This document shows positions 52,539 to 61,325 of a DNA stretch of 64,000 nucleotides, in pieces. The translations under genes and the position numbers were made by a program. Position 1 is the stretch's first letter. Every line of letters begins with the position of its first letter. The stretch is from Methylophaga sp. (GTDB lineage Bacteria > Pseudomonadota > Gammaproteobacteria > Nitrosococcales > Methylophagaceae), in contig JAGXHJ010000032.1 of the NCBI GenBank assembly GCA_024636315.1, forward strand, positions 1 to 64,000, read 5' to 3'. Under the pieces are notes generated by a model. It had not been told where the DNA came from, did no database searches, and saw nothing but the letters and a program-made list of their open reading frames with translations.

Positions 52539-53417
52539 TTACAAAAGGCTACCGTCTAACTCATTTTGTTTCACCCAATCACGGTAATTAAATACCTGAC
52601 CTTCTTTACGAACACGAGCAATTTCAGCCAAATCTAAATCAGCGTAAACCCATTCTGCTTGGTCGTGTGAGCCTTCGACTAAGATACCATTATCAGGAAA
52701 GCCATAATCCACTGGCGTATATATACTGGCTCTGCCAGTATTTACATCCACCGCTTCTGACCATTCAGCGTTGCCAAAAGTAGGTGATTGAATAACATAA
52801 CATTGGTTTTCTAAGGCGCGGGCCTGACAACCAATACGAACGCGATGAAATCCCGCTTCGGTATCAGTGCAACTTGGTACTAATATAAGATCTGCGCCTG
52901 CAACAACTTGTTGGCGGGCAATCAGCGGAAATTCTGAGTCATAACAAATATTGATACCGATCTTACCTATATCGGTATCTATCACTTTGATGTCATTGCC
53001 TGCTTTGACTAGCCATTGTTCATTTTCAAAGCGTGTCATGATTAATTTGTCTTGATAGCCCATTAAACCATCGGGGCCATACAAATTTGCTCGATTACGA
53101 AATGAGCCATCGTCTTGTAACACCGGGTAAGTTGTAGCCAAAATCATCACATCAAATTGACGCGCCAACTCTTTATACAAGGCTTGCCATTCTGGATAAA
53201 CAGCTTGCATAGCATGTAATTGACCATCTAGATCTTTATAAACTTTTTCACCAAATAATGACGGCAACTCCATGCTGCCATATTCTGGTAACACCAATAA
53301 CTTAGCTTGATTACCCGCAGCTAAGCTGACCCATTGCGTCAACTTGTCAACAAAATCTGACCATTGTGTAAAAAAGCTAATGTCATATTGGCTGGTAGCT
53401 ACTTTTAGTTTTGTCAT
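52539..53417 (-). CDS. Carbon-nitrogen hydrolase (nitrilase superfamily)
   Basis: 292 residues. The Glu-Lys-Cys triad is visible: Glu in VLPEYGSMEL, Lys in GYQDKLIMTRFE, Cys in GINICYDSEFPL. It belongs to the amidase/nitrilase fold; the substrate is not predictable. It starts at the ATG overlapping the GNAT stop (TAATG), although the frame is open six codons further. Nitrilase-GNAT pairs, sometimes fused, are common in bacteria and suggest paired amide chemistry. Confidence 0.9.
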   Translation of the reverse strand: MTKLKVATSQYDISFFTQWSDFVDKLTQWVSLAAGNQAKLLVLPEYGSMELPSLFGEKVYKDLDGQLHAMQAVYPEWQALYKELARQFDVMILATTYPVLQDDGSFRNRANLYGPDGLMGYQDKLIMTRFENEQWLVKAGNDIKVIDTDIGKIGINICYDSEFPLIARQQVVAGADLILVPSCTDTEAGFHRVRIGCQARALENQCYVIQSPTFGNAEWSEAVDVNTGRASIYTPVDYGFPDNGILVEGSHDQAEWVYADLDLAEIARVRKEGQVFNYRDWVKQNELDGSLL

Positions 53418-54004
53418 TACAGATTTTTCATCCAAAACGTCATTGGTTTAGGCGATTCATTTATTTCATCTAGCTCTTTCCAACTAAACGTTGTAATGAG
53501 TTCAGGATATTTTTCATAGCCTCGTTTACGCCAGAAATTATCTAAGGGCAGAAAGTCTGTTGGGCGAGCAGGATGATTATCAGGGCGTTGCACACCACAA
53601 AAACATGAATACTCAAAACCACCTATTTCTCGAGCATGGGCTTCGCGATGTTCAAAAAAAGCCACACCAGCGCCTTGTCCACGATAGCTAGATATCAATA
53701 CTGATTCACCACAATAAAATACTTTATCAATGTCATAACCGGCATTAATAAAGGGTTGTTTGACTTCATCAGTTTCGTATTTAAGTGGAATACCCGTTGA
53801 AGCCCCGACAACTTTATCGCCATCAAATGCCAATACAATCACGCTAGCAGGTGCTTGAATATAAGTTTGCAGATAGCGTTCTTCGTAAGCTAGGTCGCCA
53901 TCATACAAATAAGGAAAATCACGAAAAACCTGAATCCGCAATTGTGCGAGTTCAGGTATATATCGAACTAACTCTTCACCAGATAGGCGTTTTAAAGTCA
54001 GCAT
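53417..54004 (-). CDS. GNAT-family N-acetyltransferase
   Basis: 195 residues. IPELAQLRIQVFRDFPYLYDGDLAYEERYLQTY opens the domain; VVGASTGIPL and LISSYRGQGAGVAFFEHREAHA (acetyl-CoA-binding R/QxxGxG/A near 113) complete it. The N-terminal pattern is the one found in acetyltransferases partnered with nitrilase-family proteins. The gene is 7 bp after the NTF2-like gene and overlaps the nitrilase by one base, so the three probably form one transcript. Confidence 0.88.
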   Translation of the reverse strand: MLTLKRLSGEELVRYIPELAQLRIQVFRDFPYLYDGDLAYEERYLQTYIQAPASVIVLAFDGDKVVGASTGIPLKYETDEVKQPFINAGYDIDKVFYCGESVLISSYRGQGAGVAFFEHREAHAREIGGFEYSCFCGVQRPDNHPARPTDFLPLDNFWRKRGYEKYPELITTFSWKELDEINESPKPMTFWMKNL

Positions 54005-54011
54005 ATTGCTA

Positions 54012-54419
54012 CTAGCCTACTACTTGAGCAATCCAATCTTCGAGGTTGTAATAGTTCGTTACACGGGCTACTTTGCCATCACGAATATCAAAAAATGCGC
54101 CTGCAGGTAAGTTGTATTTTTGACCATTTGCTTCTGGAAGACCTTCATCAGTAGACAAATATTCACCTAATACAGTGAATTCAACGGCAGCACGATCGCC
54201 TGCTTCATTGGTTGTAATTGAAATATCGACGATTTCTTCTTTGTAATGTGCATTCATACGATCCATAAATGCTGAGAACGCTTCTTTGCCAACTTCACGT
54301 GAGGCTTGGTTAACGTCATGAATAATATCATCCGTCAGCATATCAAGAAATGCAGTCATATCTTGACGGTTAAATGCGGCGTAATATGCGGTTAATAATT
54401 TTGCTGATGCTTGGTTCAT
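54012..54419 (-). CDS. NTF2/SnoaL-like protein (ketosteroid-isomerase-related)
   Basis: 135 residues with the cone-shaped NTF2-like fold: AYYAAFNRQDMTAFLDMLTDDIIHDVNQ, VGKEAFSAFMDRMNAHYKE and FFDIRDGKVARVTNYYNLEDWIAQV. Such proteins bind small hydrophobic ligands or act as isomerases or hydrolases. First gene of the NTF2-GNAT-nitrilase group; TAAGAGGACAAA supplies the ribosome-binding site. Confidence 0.85.
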   Translation of the reverse strand: MNQASAKLLTAYYAAFNRQDMTAFLDMLTDDIIHDVNQASREVGKEAFSAFMDRMNAHYKEEIVDISITTNEAGDRAAVEFTVLGEYLSTDEGLPEANGQKYNLPAGAFFDIRDGKVARVTNYYNLEDWIAQVVG

Positions 54420-54714
54420 TGTTTTGTCCTCTTAAAAGCGCGCGATTCTAGCGCGTTTACGCTATTTATAAAAGTTCTATTTGGTAAGCTGCAATAATAT
54501 TATGATGTTCAAGCTATTGATTAAATTCTTATATCTTAAATAGCTAACTATTTTATTGGACAGCGATATATCACTATTAACAAGTCTTAAGAAGTTGTTT
54601 CTTCAACGAAATAGCTGGTTAACTTATAGGATTATTTTATCTTAGAACATCATTTTTATAGAAGATAATAGTTATGTTTAGTCATAAAACCAGCGTGTCG
54701 CCGTACTCGTGAAA

Positions 54715-54740
54715 GAATTAAACCATCCATGGTTTAATTC
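54715..54740. repeat. Perfect 12-bp-arm palindrome
   Basis: GAATTAAACCAT (54715-54726) and ATGGTTTAATTC (54729-54740) are exact reverse complements separated by only CC. The short loop favours a DNA-level site or cruciform over an efficient RNA hairpin; no T-run follows on either side. Confidence 0.7.
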
Positions 54741-54837
54741 AACTCCGTTCGACGACGACCAATTTTCCCCAGACGTCCTCGTCTCCTAGCTAACGCTTCG
54801 GCTCTCAAACGACTGACGGGGCGAGTATGTAATAACT

Positions 54838-54875
54838 GCACTACTTACTCGCTATCGCATCGTTCCATGTAGTGC
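54838..54875. repeat. Inverted repeat GCACTAC/GTAGTGC
   Basis: Seven-base arms at 54838-54844 and 54869-54875 around a 24-base centre (TTACTCGCTATCGC...). The role is unknown. It lies about 90 bp past the end of murI. Confidence 0.45.
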
Positions 54876-54964
54876 GTCGAAAGATTAATAAATAAAGGTC
54901 TTATAGGATAAATACACTTAAAACACCACCCATGCATAAAAAATCCAAAGAAAACTGTCCCCAA

Positions 54965-55753
54965 CTACATTTTAAACACAGTGACCGATTCGCCCCACAA
55001 TAAACTGAATTGCCTATGTGCAACCGATGAAGGCGCACTGCTCCAAAACTCAACCTTGCCCTGACCATTATGAGTTGACAGTAAACTCGCTATATCTAAT
55101 CGTCGAGCCGCTTCTTTAGCAACTGCAACATCTGTATTTACAATCTCTACGTTCGGCCCAACTATTCTTTTGATAATCGGTGCTAAAAAGGCGTAGTGAG
55201 TACAACCAAGTACAATATGATCTGCTCCTTTTTCTAAAAGGGGAAACACATATTTTTTAATAAGCGCCTCAGTTTCGTCACTGTCAAGGCTCAATGCTTC
55301 AACCTGTTCCATCAAACCCGGACAGGGCTGAACTTCAATTTTCACATGGCTAGAGAAGCTTTTAGCTAAATCATTGAATGAAACACTTTTAAGTGTTTGT
55401 GCTGTGGCTAGTACGCCCACAATACCGCTTTTAGTATTAAAAACCGCAGGTTTAACGCCAGGCTCAACTCCGATGATGGGAATTGTATATTTAGCACGAA
55501 GTGCTTTTATTGATGATACCGTTGCCGTATTACAAGCAACTACAATTGCTTTGACGTTGAGTTGTATTAAAAACTCACTTATTGAGAATGCTCTTTCTGT
55601 TATATAAGATTCTGACTTTTCACCATATGGCGCATGAATAGAATCGGCGACATACAGTAGATGTTCATTGGGGAGTCTTTGATGAATTTGACGCGCTATA
55701 GATAAGCCACCAATACCTGAGTCAAATATGCCAATAGCTTGTCCATTAATCAT
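54965..55753 (-). CDS. murI: Glutamate racemase (MurI)
   Basis: Makes D-glutamate for peptidoglycan. 262 residues; the two catalytic Cys lie in VVACNTATVSS (about 73) and LGCTHYAFL (about 184). The N-terminal IGIFDSGIGGLSIARQI is diagnostic. It is downstream of speB, separated by 95 bp, and may be transcribed independently. Confidence 0.96.
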   Translation of the reverse strand: MINGQAIGIFDSGIGGLSIARQIHQRLPNEHLLYVADSIHAPYGEKSESYITERAFSISEFLIQLNVKAIVVACNTATVSSIKALRAKYTIPIIGVEPGVKPAVFNTKSGIVGVLATAQTLKSVSFNDLAKSFSSHVKIEVQPCPGLMEQVEALSLDSDETEALIKKYVFPLLEKGADHIVLGCTHYAFLAPIIKRIVGPNVEIVNTDVAVAKEAARRLDIASLLSTHNGQGKVEFWSSAPSSVAHRQFSLLWGESVTVFKM

Positions 55754-55848
55754 AAATTGTCAGATATCTTAGCTAGCGCAGAGCAGCAGTTGTAGAGAGT
55801 AGACTGTTCTATATAAGAAAGACAAACTAGGAAAATCAAAAGCTGTCA

Positions 55849-56727
55849 CTAACGATTACGCTGAACAATGCCCATCATCTTATAAGTCAGCATGGCAGCT
55901 GCAAAATCATAGGCATGGAATCCTTTAATAGGTGCAAATTCCATAATATCAAAGCCAATAATTTCACGTTGTTGGGCAACAGATTCAAACAAACTTAACG
56001 TTTGATACCAACCTAAACCACCAGGAACTGGTGTGCCTGTAGATGGAAATACTGACGGATCTAAGCCATCAACATCAACAGTGAAAAATACTTTCTTCGG
56101 GAAGTCTTTTGGTAACTCAATGCTAGTGATATTATTCGGTACTAATTCATCGGCGTCTTGATAATGAACCCCAAACTTCTCACGGTATCCCATTTCTTCT
56201 TCACATAAGGCACGGATACCGAGTTGATATAGTGGAATTCCCATATCAACGGCACGTTTCATTACTGAAGCATGACTTAAGGGATCACCATCATAGGCTT
56301 CACGCAAATCAGCATGAGCATCAATTTGCACAATACCAAAGTCTTCAATACCTGCTGCTTTGAGGCCTTTTAATACGCCGTAAGTTACGGTATGTTCGCC
56401 ACCAAATACCACGGGCATGCCACCCTGCTCAATGATTTTTTGGGTTGCGGTAGCAATATTGTTGATCACCTGTTCGGCATCAGCACTGCAATCTATCGTT
56501 GGGCAGGTGTAAATACCTTCATCGCAAGGTTTACTTTTACCATCCCATTGTTCAAGCTGCCATGATGCTTTTAATATTGCTTTCGGGCCTAATGCTGTGC
56601 CGCCGCCATAAGACACACTCTTTTCGTACGGTACAGGCAATACATGAAAGAATGCTTGTTCAGGTACAGGCTGATCAATTTCAGAACCTAAAAAGATCGG
56701 ATAAGGTTTTACAGTTATTTCGTTCAT
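55849..56727 (-). CDS. speB: Agmatinase (SpeB)
   Basis: Hydrolyses agmatine to putrescine and urea. 292-residue ureohydrolase with the binuclear manganese motifs VFGGEHTVTYG, QIDAHADLREAY and FFTVDVDGLDPSVFPSTGTPVPGGL. The ATG overlaps the last base of the nspC stop. Combined with SpeA, carboxyspermidine dehydrogenase and NspC in the same transcript, it supplies putrescine for spermidine. Confidence 0.95.
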   Translation of the reverse strand: MNEITVKPYPIFLGSEIDQPVPEQAFFHVLPVPYEKSVSYGGGTALGPKAILKASWQLEQWDGKSKPCDEGIYTCPTIDCSADAEQVINNIATATQKIIEQGGMPVVFGGEHTVTYGVLKGLKAAGIEDFGIVQIDAHADLREAYDGDPLSHASVMKRAVDMGIPLYQLGIRALCEEEMGYREKFGVHYQDADELVPNNITSIELPKDFPKKVFFTVDVDGLDPSVFPSTGTPVPGGLGWYQTLSLFESVAQQREIIGFDIMEFAPIKGFHAYDFAAAMLTYKMMGIVQRNR

Positions 56728-57893
56728 TATGACAGTCTATTTTTAAAGTCTGCATAGCCAAAGGTTTTGACTACGTTTAGGGCATCGGTCTTAGAATTCC
56801 AAATAGCAATCGCCGGCAAATGCGTGCCATTGAAGGTACTGGTTTTGACCATCGTGTAATGGCTCATGTCTTCAAATATCAACCGTTGACCAATTTGCAA
56901 AGGCTCAGCAAAACTATAATCATCGATCACATCGCCAGCCAAACAGGTCAAGCCACCTAATCGATAAGTATGTGGCAATACCCCTGCCTCTTCCGCATCT
57001 AAAACATCGGGTCGATAGGGCATTTCTAAAGTGTCTGGCATGTGACAAGTCGCCGAGGTATCAATAATAGCTTGGTTTAACTGGTTCCAAGTGATATCCA
57101 ATACTTCACAACTTAAGACACCTGTACCAATTGCCACCGCTTCACCCGGTTCCAAATATACTTGCACCTGATGACTACTAGAAAAATCCTTCACTAAGTC
57201 AATCAGACCATCAATATTATAGCCATCAGCAGTGATATGGTGACCGCCACCAAAATTAACCCACTTCATTTGTGGAAGTAGATGACCAAATTTTTGCTCA
57301 ACAGCCTTCACCGTACGTGCTAGAGGTTCAAACTTTTGTTCACATAAAGTATGGAAATGTAGACCACTAATACCATCCAAGACACTTTCATCAAGCTGTG
57401 AAAGTGGAATACCTAGACGCGAACCCGGTGCACATGGATCGTAAATCGGCACGGCCCCTTCAGAATGCTCAGGATTTATTCGTAATCCAAAATGTAACTC
57501 AGGTCGTTTTTTCTGCGCCGCAAGACAGCGTTCACGAAAACGTGTCCACTGACCGCATGAGTTAAAAACGATGTGATGAGCAAATTCTACTAGCTCAATA
57601 ATATCTGCTTCACTATAGGCGGCTGCAAATACATGCACTTCGCCGCCGTATTCTTCATGACCTAACTTAGCTTCGTGCAAACCGCTGGCACAGGTACCAC
57701 TGAGATATTTCGCAGTTAACGGTGCTAATGACCACATTGAAAATGCTTTTAACGCCGCCAAAACCTTAGCGCCACTTTCATCGGCAATATGTTTCAAAAT
57801 TGTTAAGTTACGCTCAACAGCGACCTCATCGACCACAAAACAGGGTGATGGTAAGCGCTGTAAATCCAGCTTAGAAAAATCAGTAAATTGCAT
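56727..57893 (-). CDS. nspC: Carboxynorspermidine/carboxyspermidine decarboxylase (NspC)
   Basis: PLP-dependent alanine-racemase-fold decarboxylase making spermidine (or norspermidine) from its carboxy form. About 388 residues; PSPCFVVDEVAVERNL starts the domain, the PLP lysine is in VLAALKAFS, GLRINPEHSEG and a glycine-rich VNFGGGHHIT bind the cofactor phosphate, and GGLTCLAGDVIDDYSF provides the catalytic Cys region. The ATG at 57893 matches the family N-terminus; an upstream ATG at 57917 would add eight residues. It follows the dehydrogenase gene across a REP-like spacer. Confidence 0.94.
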   Translation of the reverse strand: MQFTDFSKLDLQRLPSPCFVVDEVAVERNLTILKHIADESGAKVLAALKAFSMWSLAPLTAKYLSGTCASGLHEAKLGHEEYGGEVHVFAAAYSEADIIELVEFAHHIVFNSCGQWTRFRERCLAAQKKRPELHFGLRINPEHSEGAVPIYDPCAPGSRLGIPLSQLDESVLDGISGLHFHTLCEQKFEPLARTVKAVEQKFGHLLPQMKWVNFGGGHHITADGYNIDGLIDLVKDFSSSHQVQVYLEPGEAVAIGTGVLSCEVLDITWNQLNQAIIDTSATCHMPDTLEMPYRPDVLDAEEAGVLPHTYRLGGLTCLAGDVIDDYSFAEPLQIGQRLIFEDMSHYTMVKTSTFNGTHLPAIAIWNSKTDALNVVKTFGYADFKNRLS

Positions 57894-57927
57894 CGTTACA
57901 TCATCCCTTTGACACATTCATTTGTTC

Positions 57928-58036
57928 TAGGTCGGGCTTCTACTCGATGCCTTGAATTAAAATTCAAGCTACCCAAAATCATTCTCGTCGTAGGTCGGGT
58001 TTCAACCCGACAAGTTAACTTAAAATTCAAGCTACT
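57928..58036. repeat. Tandem pair of REP-like elements
   Basis: Two related units of about 60 bp, each with TAGGTCGGG(C/T)TTC followed by (T)TAAAATTCAAGCTAC. The second holds a perfect hairpin GTCGGGTT-TC-AACCCGAC (57994-58011); in the first that palindrome is degenerate, but a CTTGAATT-AA-AATTCAAG palindrome (57951-57968) has formed. They fill the spacer between the dehydrogenase and nspC genes. Confidence 0.75.
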
Positions 58037-58048
58037 CATGCAACATGC

Positions 58049-59245
58049 TTAATCAAGATTAAATGTATCAAGTTCAACAACATGCCATGGCAAACCGTAT
58101 TTATTCATATCATCCATAAAGGGATCGGGATCAAATTGTTCGATGTTCCATACGCCCGCTTGTTGCCATTTTTTCTCAAGCATCATCTTGGCACCGATCA
58201 TTGCCGGCACACCTGTAGTGTATGAAATTGCTTGAGATTGCACTTCTTTGTAACAGTCTTGATGATCTTTAATATTGTAGATATAAACAATTTTTTCTAC
58301 GCCATCTTTCACGCCTTTAACCACACAACCAATGCATGTTTTACCTACGGTGCGCGGACCAAGTGATGAAGGATCAGGTAATAATTTAGCCAAAAACTGA
58401 ATCGGCACAATTTCTTGCCCGTTATACATAATGGGTTCAATGCCTGTCATACCCACATTTCCTAATACTTCTAGATGTTTCAGGTAGCTATCACCAAAAC
58501 TCATCCAGAATTGTGCACGTTTTAAACTCGGGAAGTTCTTCGTCAACGACTCTAATTCTTCATGGTACATACGATAGATGTTATATTTCCCGACCTCTTC
58601 TGGGCAGGTAAATTCAGCTTTTTTCGACATAGCTGGCGTGGTTACAAACGCACCATTTTCCCAGTGACGACATTCTGCGGTTACTTCACGAATGTTGATT
58701 TCAGGATTAAAGTTAGTCGCAAACGGGTAACCATGGTCACCACCATTAACATCGATAATATCTAACTCATAGATTTCATCAAAATAATGTTTGGCAACAT
58801 AAGCAGTAAATACATTGGTTGCACCGGGATCAAAACCACTGCCTAATAATGCCGTTAGTCCTGCTTGTTTAAATTTATCTGCATACGCCCACTGCCAACT
58901 GTATTCAAATTTAGCGGTATCTAAAGGTTCATAATTTGCCGTATCCATATAATCGATACCTGCCGCTAGACACGCATCCATTATGGTTAAGTCTTGATAG
59001 GGTAAAGCAACGTTAATCACTAATGCTGGTCTTTCAGCGTTAAGCAATGCCGTTAATTCAGGCACATTATCAGCATCAACTTGCGCTGTTTTAATGGGTC
59101 TATCCAACTGGGCAGCAATTGCTTTACATTTAGCTTCGGTTCGGCTTGCCAACACGATTTCTGTAAAGACTTCAGGTAGTTGTGCACATTTATGGGTCAC
59201 TACACCACCGACACCACCTGCACCAATAATCATCACTTTAGACAT
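58049..59245 (-). CDS. Carboxy(nor)spermidine dehydrogenase, saccharopine-dehydrogenase family
   Basis: 398 residues. Reductively condenses putrescine (or diaminopropane) with aspartate semialdehyde to carboxyspermidine (or carboxynorspermidine). The N-terminal Rossmann motif is VMIIGAGGVGGVVTHKC; ALPYQDLTIMDACLAAGIDYMDTANYEP, LLGSGFDPGATNVF and DVNGGDHGYPFATNFNPEINIREV are characteristic of CASDH/CANSDH rather than lysine-pathway enzymes. Lies between speA (24 bp upstream) and nspC. Since speA and speB make putrescine, spermidine is the expected product. Confidence 0.94.
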   Translation of the reverse strand: MSKVMIIGAGGVGGVVTHKCAQLPEVFTEIVLASRTEAKCKAIAAQLDRPIKTAQVDADNVPELTALLNAERPALVINVALPYQDLTIMDACLAAGIDYMDTANYEPLDTAKFEYSWQWAYADKFKQAGLTALLGSGFDPGATNVFTAYVAKHYFDEIYELDIIDVNGGDHGYPFATNFNPEINIREVTAECRHWENGAFVTTPAMSKKAEFTCPEEVGKYNIYRMYHEELESLTKNFPSLKRAQFWMSFGDSYLKHLEVLGNVGMTGIEPIMYNGQEIVPIQFLAKLLPDPSSLGPRTVGKTCIGCVVKGVKDGVEKIVYIYNIKDHQDCYKEVQSQAISYTTGVPAMIGAKMMLEKKWQQAGVWNIEQFDPDPFMDDMNKYGLPWHVVELDTFNLD

Positions 59246-59268
59246 TCTGAGTTCCTTTAAAACGGTTT

Positions 59269-61218
59269 CTAACGTTCGAAAAATGTGTAACCATGCAAAC
59301 TTTCATGGAATGCGTGCAACACTTGTTGACGCATTGCTACTGTAATTTTGCCATCGCGTACCGCTTGTTCTGCAATACGGCGGAATTGTTCTTGCATAGT
59401 TTTAGGATCGTATTCGACATAACTTAGTACATCGGCAATGCTATCACCGTGAAACTCACGAATGAAATCAAAACTACCATCTTCATTGATGCGCACGCTA
59501 ACTACATTGGTATCACCAAATAAGTTATGCAAATCCCCTAATGTTTCCTGATAGGCTCCCACCAGAAATACACCAAGATAATATTCTTCATCTTTACGCA
59601 ACGGATGCAATGGTAGTGTTTTACTTGGGCCATCAACCAGTGAAAACGAATCAATTTTACCATCACAGTCGCAGGTCATATCAGCTAGAACAGCATCGCG
59701 AGTAGGCTCCTCATTTAGACGATGAATAGGCATGATCGGGAAGATCTGATCTATAGCCCAAATATCTGGCAATGACTGAAACAAACTGAAATTGCCATAA
59801 TATATATCTGACAATAATACAGGTAAGGTTTCTAGCTCTGGTGAAATTCGTTTAGCCTCTGGCAATAACAAGGCGATTTTTTCTAAAATAGCTAAGGAAA
59901 GGTTTTCTGCTAACGCACGTTCACGCAGACTTGCTTGTCCTCGATGGAATAATTCACGGACTTCATCACGGTAATAAAGTGCATCGTTGTAACACTCTTG
60001 CAATTTTTTCTGAGTAACGTTTTTCAATACATCATACAAATTGACAATCTGGTCGACACTGTCGGTTGGAACTACATCTGGAATAACCCCAGGCTTGTGA
60101 TCTCGCACGTCTAAGACGTTAAATAACAACATGGATGAATAAGCAACTAATGCCCGGCCTGATTCGGAAATAATAACGGGGTGAGCGATATCAAGAGGAT
60201 CAAGACTTTCCAAAATCGTCTCTATAATATTTGAACAATATTCATCCAAACCATAGTTCATACTATGTGTGCTATTGGTCCGAGTTCCCTCATAATCGAC
60301 CGCTAGACCGCCACCAATATCAATATAGCCCATCGGGGCGCCTTCTTCGATAAGACCCGTATAAAAACGACAGGCTTCCAATACACCAGTACGAATATTG
60401 CGGATGTTAGGGATTTGCGAACCTAGGTGACTATGCAACAATTGTAGACAATGCAACATGTCTGCTTGTTTTAATTGCTCAAGTACTTCCAACAAGGCAT
60501 TAGTCGATAAACCAAAAATTGACCGGTCACCACTATCTTCATTCCAATGTCCTTCAACCATCGATGCTAAGCGAATTCGCACACCAATTAAAGGCTCAAT
60601 ACCTAAAATACGACTACGTTCAATAATGATCGGCAATTCAGACAAGGTTTCTAGTACAAAGAAACACTTAATGCCCATTTTGCGAGCATATAAACCGAGA
60701 TCAACGAATTCGGCATCTTTGTAACCATTGCAAATGATAAGACTTTCATGATCTTGTAATTGCGATAAGGCAATAATTAACTCGGCTTTACTACCTGCTT
60801 CTAAACCGTGGTGATAATGCTTGCCAAAGTCAGCAATCTCCTCAATAACATGACATTGCTGATTAACCTTAATTGGGAACACACCACGATAATGATTTTG
60901 ATAATCACCTTGTTCTATGGCGCGTGCAAAGGCTTCATTAAGTTGTTTAATCCGCAGATCTAATAGATTTTCTACGCGTAAAACAGCGGGCATCTCTAAA
61001 CCGCGTTCTTTCATGCCTTCAACTATATCTATCAGTGATACTTGAACCGTTTTGTCACCAAACTGAATACTAACAACAGCATTACCTTCTGGTGAAATAT
61101 CGAAACAATCAGCACCCCACTCGCGTACACCATAAAGCTTGGCACTCTGTTCAGAATCCCACTCAACTTTCGGATGTTGATAATTGGAGTCAACAATGGA
61201 ATTCATAGTGGTAAGCAT
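59269..61218 (-). CDS. speA: Biosynthetic arginine decarboxylase (SpeA)
   Basis: Decarboxylates arginine to agmatine. About 649 residues, the size of E. coli-type SpeA. The PLP lysine is in VFPIKVNQQ (about 115), the glycine-rich phosphate loop is IDIGGGLAVDYEG, and the catalytic Cys region is MTCDCDGKID. The ATG at 61218 is preferred, with GAAGAG 11 bp upstream; TTG at 61224 and ATG at 61206 are alternatives. First gene of the spermidine operon. Confidence 0.96.
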   Translation of the reverse strand: MLTTMNSIVDSNYQHPKVEWDSEQSAKLYGVREWGADCFDISPEGNAVVSIQFGDKTVQVSLIDIVEGMKERGLEMPAVLRVENLLDLRIKQLNEAFARAIEQGDYQNHYRGVFPIKVNQQCHVIEEIADFGKHYHHGLEAGSKAELIIALSQLQDHESLIICNGYKDAEFVDLGLYARKMGIKCFFVLETLSELPIIIERSRILGIEPLIGVRIRLASMVEGHWNEDSGDRSIFGLSTNALLEVLEQLKQADMLHCLQLLHSHLGSQIPNIRNIRTGVLEACRFYTGLIEEGAPMGYIDIGGGLAVDYEGTRTNSTHSMNYGLDEYCSNIIETILESLDPLDIAHPVIISESGRALVAYSSMLLFNVLDVRDHKPGVIPDVVPTDSVDQIVNLYDVLKNVTQKKLQECYNDALYYRDEVRELFHRGQASLRERALAENLSLAILEKIALLLPEAKRISPELETLPVLLSDIYYGNFSLFQSLPDIWAIDQIFPIMPIHRLNEEPTRDAVLADMTCDCDGKIDSFSLVDGPSKTLPLHPLRKDEEYYLGVFLVGAYQETLGDLHNLFGDTNVVSVRINEDGSFDFIREFHGDSIADVLSYVEYDPKTMQEQFRRIAEQAVRDGKITVAMRQQVLHAFHESLHGYTFFER

Positions 61219-61325
61219 ATGCAATTATTCTCTTCAGGAGCGGTTAAACCTGAAGATCTTCTACATTTTCGCTCTAAAATGCAAAGGTTTTATTTCATCA
61301 TCATCACGGTGATAAATCTCAGGTA

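Larger units (their letters stand above)
54420..54964. other. 545-bp gene-free region with inverted repeats
   Basis: No coding frame with a credible start was found. The left half is AT-rich and holds the NTF2-gene promoter region. From about 54690 composition shifts to GC-richer sequence with CGACGACG and CTAACGCTTCGGCTCTC tracts and two inverted repeats (54715-54740 and 54838-54875). It could be a decayed mobile or repeat element, or a structured RNA. Confidence 0.5.
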
